Shown piece by piece: positions 60,760 to 64,000 of a DNA stretch of 64,000 nucleotides. The stretch comes from Lachnospiraceae bacterium. GTDB taxonomy: Bacteria; Bacillota; Clostridia; Lachnospirales; Lachnospiraceae. The translations under genes and the position numbers were made by a program. The notes below the pieces were generated by a model that worked only from the letters and a program-made list of their open reading frames with translations, was not told the DNA's origin and did not search any database. Within the stretch, counting starts at the first letter, position 1. The number at the start of each line of letters is the position of its first letter. The DNA lies in assembly GCA_022792885.1 (NCBI GenBank), contig JAAWBX010000022.1, positions 1 to 64,000 of the forward strand, given 5' to 3'.

Positions 60760-61785
60760 ATGACCCTGCATAAAAAAACCGGTATTTTCCTGGGAACGGC
60801 GCTTTTAACCGCTCTCCTCTTAAATGGCTGCAATCAATCCCCCTCCTCTCCTTCGGCACCCCGGCAGGAATACTATGAAAAGCAGGAGTTTGCCCTGAGC
60901 ACGGAAATCTCCATTCGGGTATATACGGAAGAAGATGCCGAAGTTCTGGACGGGTGCTTCTCTCTGATCCGCGAATACGAACAAAAATTGAGCCGCACAC
61001 TGAAAGACTCGGAAATCGCCCGCCTAAACCGCCGCGAGATCTCCGAAATTTCCGAAGAAACCGCAGAGCTTCTGGCGGCCGGGCTTCATTACAGCGAACT
61101 CTCCGACGGCGCCTACGACGTGGCGATCGCCACACTCACTTCCCTCTGGGATTTCCTTGCGGAAAAACCCGCAGTTCCCGATGAAGACAAGATTCGGGAA
61201 GCCGCCGCCTGGGCCGACTATACCGCCGTCCATCTGGACGGTACGACGGTCACCTTCGACAACGATATAACCGGCGTCGACCTGGGATCCATCGCCAAAG
61301 GCTACATTGCCGACCGGGTCAAAGAATATTTAACAAAAAACGGTGTGAAAAACGCCCTCATCAGCTTGGGCGGCAACATCCTTCTGCTGGGTTCCAAACC
61401 GGACGGAAGCGATTTTAAAATCGGCATCCAGGAACCTTTCGGCAGCCGGGATTCCTACATCGGCGTCGCTTCTTTATCCGACTTGTCCCTGGTCACCTCC
61501 GGCATCTATGAGCGATACTTCGAGGAAGACGGCAAAGGTTATCACCACATTTTGAATCCGAACACCGGTTATCCCTATGAAAATAATCTGCTTTCCGTCA
61601 CCATCATCGGCCCCGATTCCATGGACTGCGACGGGCTGAGCACGGCCTGCTTTTCCCTCGGACTGGAAAAAGGCATGGCGTTGATCGACCGCATTCCGGA
61701 GTATTACGCAATTTTTGTTACGGACGACGGAAAACAGCATTTCTCCGACGGTCTCATGGAACATGTCTCCTATCAGGAACGTTAA
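60760..61785 (+). CDS. apbE: FAD:protein FMN transferase
   Basis: 341 residues. Lipoprotein signal with lipobox LLNGC near residue 24. ApbE landmarks: FALSTEISIRVYTEEDAE, LSRTLKDSEIARLNR near 75, DLGSIAKGYIADRV near 175, ALISLGGNILLLG near 197, SLVTSGIYERYFEEDGKGYHHILNPNTGYP near 248 (metal and FAD site), and DGLSTACFSLGLEKG near 290. It covalently attaches FMN to Thr or Ser of RnfG/RnfD-type proteins. The rnf operon end lies convergently at 61882, so it probably serves Rnf. Confidence 0.95.
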   Translation: MTLHKKTGIFLGTALLTALLLNGCNQSPSSPSAPRQEYYEKQEFALSTEISIRVYTEEDAEVLDGCFSLIREYEQKLSRTLKDSEIARLNRREISEISEETAELLAAGLHYSELSDGAYDVAIATLTSLWDFLAEKPAVPDEDKIREAAAWADYTAVHLDGTTVTFDNDITGVDLGSIAKGYIADRVKEYLTKNGVKNALISLGGNILLLGSKPDGSDFKIGIQEPFGSRDSYIGVASLSDLSLVTSGIYERYFEEDGKGYHHILNPNTGYPYENNLLSVTIIGPDSMDCDGLSTACFSLGLEKGMALIDRIPEYYAIFVTDDGKQHFSDGLMEHVSYQER

Positions 61786-61822
61786 AAACACGAGTTTTCC
61801 ATACCGTCGCTGGTAAAAATAA

Positions 61823-61875
61823 AAGCGCCTCTTCAGACAGGCCGAAAAACCGGCCGTCTGAAAAAGCGCTCTTTT
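61823..61875. terminator. Bidirectional terminator between apbE and the Rnf operon
   Basis: Long stem AGCGC...TTCAGAC / GTCTGAA...GCGCT with inner GGCC/GGCC pairing, A-run on one side and CTTTTTATC on the other. Serves both convergent genes. Confidence 0.8.
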
Positions 61876-61881
61876 TATCGA

Positions 61882-62277
61882 CTATTCCGCCGCTGCCTGT
61901 GCCATAGCGGCCGCATAAGCTTCTTTTACCGCCGCCGTGGTAAAGGATGCCTGGGTCACACCGTCGATCTCCGCTCCCTGCGCATCCATAATCTGCTGCG
62001 CATAGGTGCCTTCCTCAATGCCTTCCTTACCGCCCATACCGGGAGTCTCATTCTCATGCGTCACATTCACTTCCAGAATGGTGTTCTCGTCTACCGTGAT
62101 CTCCACAGTAACCGCTCCGCCAAAACCCTGGGCTTCCGCCGTATAGGTTCCGGGTACATACAGAACCGCCGTAGCCGACTGTACGGACTTAAAACCGGCA
62201 ATGGCAATTCCCGCTACCAAGATCACAGCCAGAAGAACATAGCATTTAAACTCTTTGATACCTTTTTTCTGTTCCAT
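61882..62277 (-). CDS. FMN-binding domain protein of the Rnf operon
   Basis: 131 residues from ATG 62277 (GGAGG 8 bases upstream). One N-terminal membrane helix (CYVLLAVILVAGIAIAGF) and an FMN_bind domain: GTYTAEAQGFGGAVTVEITVDENTILEVNVTHENETPG and DGVTQASFTTAAVKEA. In RnfG-type proteins the flavinylation motif is D-x-x-(S/T)-G-A-T; here it reads DGVTQAS, with Gln for Gly and Ser for the acceptor Thr. It may still accept FMN on Ser or may bind non-covalently. It is last in the rnf operon, 12 bases after rnfB. Confidence 0.85.
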   Translation of the reverse strand: MEQKKGIKEFKCYVLLAVILVAGIAIAGFKSVQSATAVLYVPGTYTAEAQGFGGAVTVEITVDENTILEVNVTHENETPGMGGKEGIEEGTYAQQIMDAQGAEIDGVTQASFTTAAVKEAYAAAMAQAAAE

Positions 62278-62289
62278 CCTCTGCACCTC

Positions 62290-63033
62290 CTAACGAATCG
62301 CCTTGGCCGGGCACTTCTCTGCACAGGTACCGCAGTTCGTACACTTCTCATAATCAAATTTCGGCAGATTATTCTCCATCGTGATCGCGCCCGCCGGACA
62401 GTTCTTCGCACAAAGCGTGCAGCCTAAACAGCCCGCCTTACACACATCCTTGACTTCCTTGCCCTTATTCTGATTGCTGCACAGAACCGCATGCGTCTTG
62501 GATTCCGGAACCATCTCGATGATCTTTTTCGGACACTTGGAAGCGCAGACACCACAGCCCTTGCACTTCTCAATATCTACCACCGCGCATCCATTCACTA
62601 CATGGACCGCATCAAAATTACAATTCTTCTCGCAAAGACCGCAGCCAATACAGCCAAATGTACAAACTTTACGCCCCGCGTCGTTCAACACCGCCAGCTC
62701 GCAGTCGCCCTTACAATGCACCACAGCCTTGTTGGCTTCCTTGATCTCAACCTCGGCGCCCATGATCTCAGCGATCTTAGCCGCAACCGCAGCTCCGCCG
62801 ACCGGACACTGATCCACTCTGGCTTCCCCGGTAAAGATGGCGTGCGCACATCCGTCGCACCCCGGAAAACCGCAGCCGCCGCAGTTATTACCGGGCAGAG
62901 CCGCCCGGATCTGAGCTTCTTTCTCGTCAATTTCTACCGCAAATATGTGGCCCGCAATACCAAGAAGGATACCGATGATCAAACCAACGGCGCCCACTAC
63001 TACGGTTGCCCATACGATTGCCATAACGTCCAT
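62290..63033 (-). CDS. rnfB: Electron transport complex subunit RnfB
   Basis: 247 residues. N-terminal membrane helix (VWATVVVGAVGLIIGILLGI), then a four-Cys domain (CGGCGFPGCDGCA and CPVGG) and four ferredoxin-type motifs: CIGCGLCEKNC, CKGCGVCASKCP, CLGCTLCAKNCP and CTNCGTCAEKCP, giving up to five or more [4Fe-4S] clusters. RnfB is the ferredoxin-oxidising entry of the Na+/H+-pumping ferredoxin:NAD+ oxidoreductase. GGAGGT precedes ATG. Follows rnfA directly. Confidence 0.95.
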   Translation of the reverse strand: MDVMAIVWATVVVGAVGLIIGILLGIAGHIFAVEIDEKEAQIRAALPGNNCGGCGFPGCDGCAHAIFTGEARVDQCPVGGAAVAAKIAEIMGAEVEIKEANKAVVHCKGDCELAVLNDAGRKVCTFGCIGCGLCEKNCNFDAVHVVNGCAVVDIEKCKGCGVCASKCPKKIIEMVPESKTHAVLCSNQNKGKEVKDVCKAGCLGCTLCAKNCPAGAITMENNLPKFDYEKCTNCGTCAEKCPAKAIR

Positions 63034-63044
63034 CGTCTACCTCC

Positions 63045-63623
63045 TTAAATATTCAGCCCGGAAAATCCCATATAGGCGATCGCCATCAGGCCTGCGGTAA
63101 TACAGACCATCGGCACTCCCTTAAAAGATTCCAGGTAATCGCATCCTTCGCATCTCTCACGGATACCGGCCAGCATAACGATAGCCAGCATATATCCGGC
63201 GGCCGTACCGAAACCACACAGAACGCTCTGAACAAAATTGTATCCCGCAGTTACGTTGTTTAAAGCGACACCCAGCACGGCGCAGTTTGTCGTGATCAGG
63301 GGCAGGTAAATGCCCAGCGCGTTATACAAAGACGGTACGGATTTCTTAAAGAACATCTCAACCAACTGCACCAGAGCCGCAATAACCAGAATGAAGACAA
63401 TCGTATCCAGATATCCCAGTTTCAACGGATCCAGAATAAAATCATATAAAAGACTCGCCACTGCCGAGGCGATCGTGATAACGAATACCACGGCGCCGCC
63501 CATACCGACCGCAACATCGGTCTTGTTGGAAACACCAAGGAAAGAGCAGATACCCAGGAACTGGCTCAATACTACGTTATTTAAGAACGCCGCAGTGATC
63601 ACAATAACAATCAGTTCTACCAT
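63045..63623 (-). CDS. rnfA: Electron transport complex subunit RnfA
   Basis: 192 residues, six membrane helices. Landmarks: AAFLNNVVLSQFLGICSFLGVSNK near residue 12, LVEMFFKKSVPSLYNALGIYLPLITTNCAVLG near 88-118 and GIRERCEGCDYLESFKGVP near 155. Cys in LGICSF and TNCA line the membrane [2Fe-2S] site shared with RnfE. RnfA/E form the ion-pumping core. AGGGAG before ATG; lies between rnfE and rnfB. Confidence 0.95.
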   Translation of the reverse strand: MVELIVIVITAAFLNNVVLSQFLGICSFLGVSNKTDVAVGMGGAVVFVITIASAVASLLYDFILDPLKLGYLDTIVFILVIAALVQLVEMFFKKSVPSLYNALGIYLPLITTNCAVLGVALNNVTAGYNFVQSVLCGFGTAAGYMLAIVMLAGIRERCEGCDYLESFKGVPMVCITAGLMAIAYMGFSGLNI

Positions 63624-63640
63624 TTCTAACCTCTCCCTCC

Positions 63641-64000
63641 TTACTTATCTGTGCCGCAGCCGCCGCAGGACAGGCAGTCATGCGTGCAGGCGTCTTTCTT
63701 ATCCGCGTTCCATTTCCACTTGTTCTTCATGGCAATGATAATCGCCAGTACAAAGAACGCACCGGGAGACTTCACCAAAATGCCGATCGGAGCGAAAAAC
63801 GCGCTCTCGGTATACAAAGTATTCCCGAACCACTCGCCGGCGCCCAGGATCTCACGGAAGGAACTGATCAGAAGCAGGGCAACGGTAAAACCGATTCCCA
63901 TGCCGAGACCGTCCGCCGCCGACATGCCGACCGTATTCTTGTTCGCATAGGCTTCCGCACGCCCCAGGATAATACAGTTTACAACGATCAGGGGAATGTA
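63641..64000 (-). CDS. rnfE: Electron transport complex subunit RnfE, 5' end outside window
   Basis: Visible 119 residues run in from the right edge: YIPLIVVNCIILGRAEAYANKNTVGMSAADGLGMGIGFTVALLLIS is the RnfE/NqrD core, including the NC ligand motif, followed by helices to residue ~95. The C-terminus carries an additional Cys-rich tail, CTHDCLSCGGCGTDK. RnfE pairs with RnfA in the membrane pump. rnfC, D and G would be upstream, outside the window. Confidence 0.93.
   Translation of the reverse strand, partial: YIPLIVVNCIILGRAEAYANKNTVGMSAADGLGMGIGFTVALLLISSFREILGAGEWFGNTLYTESAFFAPIGILVKSPGAFFVLAIIIAMKNKWKWNADKKDACTHDCLSCGGCGTDK

Overview
The window looks like a chromosomal stretch from an anaerobic, probably spore-forming member of the Clostridia, most likely Lachnospiraceae-like. 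Reasons: an Rnf electron-transport operon with an ApbE flavin transferase; spoVB, a Csp-like subtilase and two stand-alone Spo0A effector-domain proteins; an IscR/NifS/NifU/MnmA cluster; a DUF5688 protein; Gram-positive wall genes (LCP, LtaS-like, NlpC/P60, two amidases, VanZ); and many TTGACA-N17-TATAMT promoters. Most genes lie on the minus strand.

Layout. 1-1253: the 5' end of a TnpV-type mobile-element gene abuts a sugar-binding protein that has lost its signal peptide. 1299-10241: a chemoreceptor, a MATE exporter with an AraC-GNAT fusion regulator, a Csp-like protease, then an M20 amidohydrolase/VanZ/YhcH/AEC-permease run. 10365-15979: LtaS-like enzyme, cell-wall amidase, MESH1-like HD hydrolase, galE and an RfbD-like reductase. 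16009-18735: a 46-bp tandem repeat and two orphan Spo0A-C proteins flanking an LCP ligase. 18825-28378: carbonic anhydrase, SH3 amidase lipoprotein, mnmA-nifU-nifS-rrf2, spoVB, ligA and an RluF-like synthase, with a second copy of the 46-bp repeat. 28610-38368: an accessory-looking regulatory region with GyrI-like and TfoX proteins; a tetR-ABC-permease-LytTR-histidine kinase-WYL series; a second WYL regulator divergent from a DJ-1/PfpI protein; and an arsR/permease unit with a broken redox-protein remnant.

38545-54925 is housekeeping: queA, an acidic SH3 membrane protein, DUF5688, tRNA-Arg, rpsO-pnp, an NlpC/P60 hydrolase, and the translation/transcription operon rimP-nusA-ylxR-ylxQ-infB-rbfA-nrnA-truB-ribF. 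55094-58905 holds two tandem M20 amidohydrolases and a polytopic transporter, suggesting uptake and hydrolysis of an acylated amino acid or related amide. 59337-59505 has tRNA-Glu and tRNA-Pro. 59677-64000 has a HepT-like membrane protein, a NusG-II protein, divergent apbE, and the end of an rnf operon (rnfE, rnfA, rnfB and a small FMN-binding protein); ApbE would attach FMN to Rnf subunits.

No complete new defence or mobile system could be shown. The most unusual items are the orphan Spo0A output-domain pair around the LCP gene, the 46-bp repeats at two loci, the TetR gene that apparently starts at CTG, the mobile-element junction at the left edge, and several palindromic operators lying on consensus promoters.
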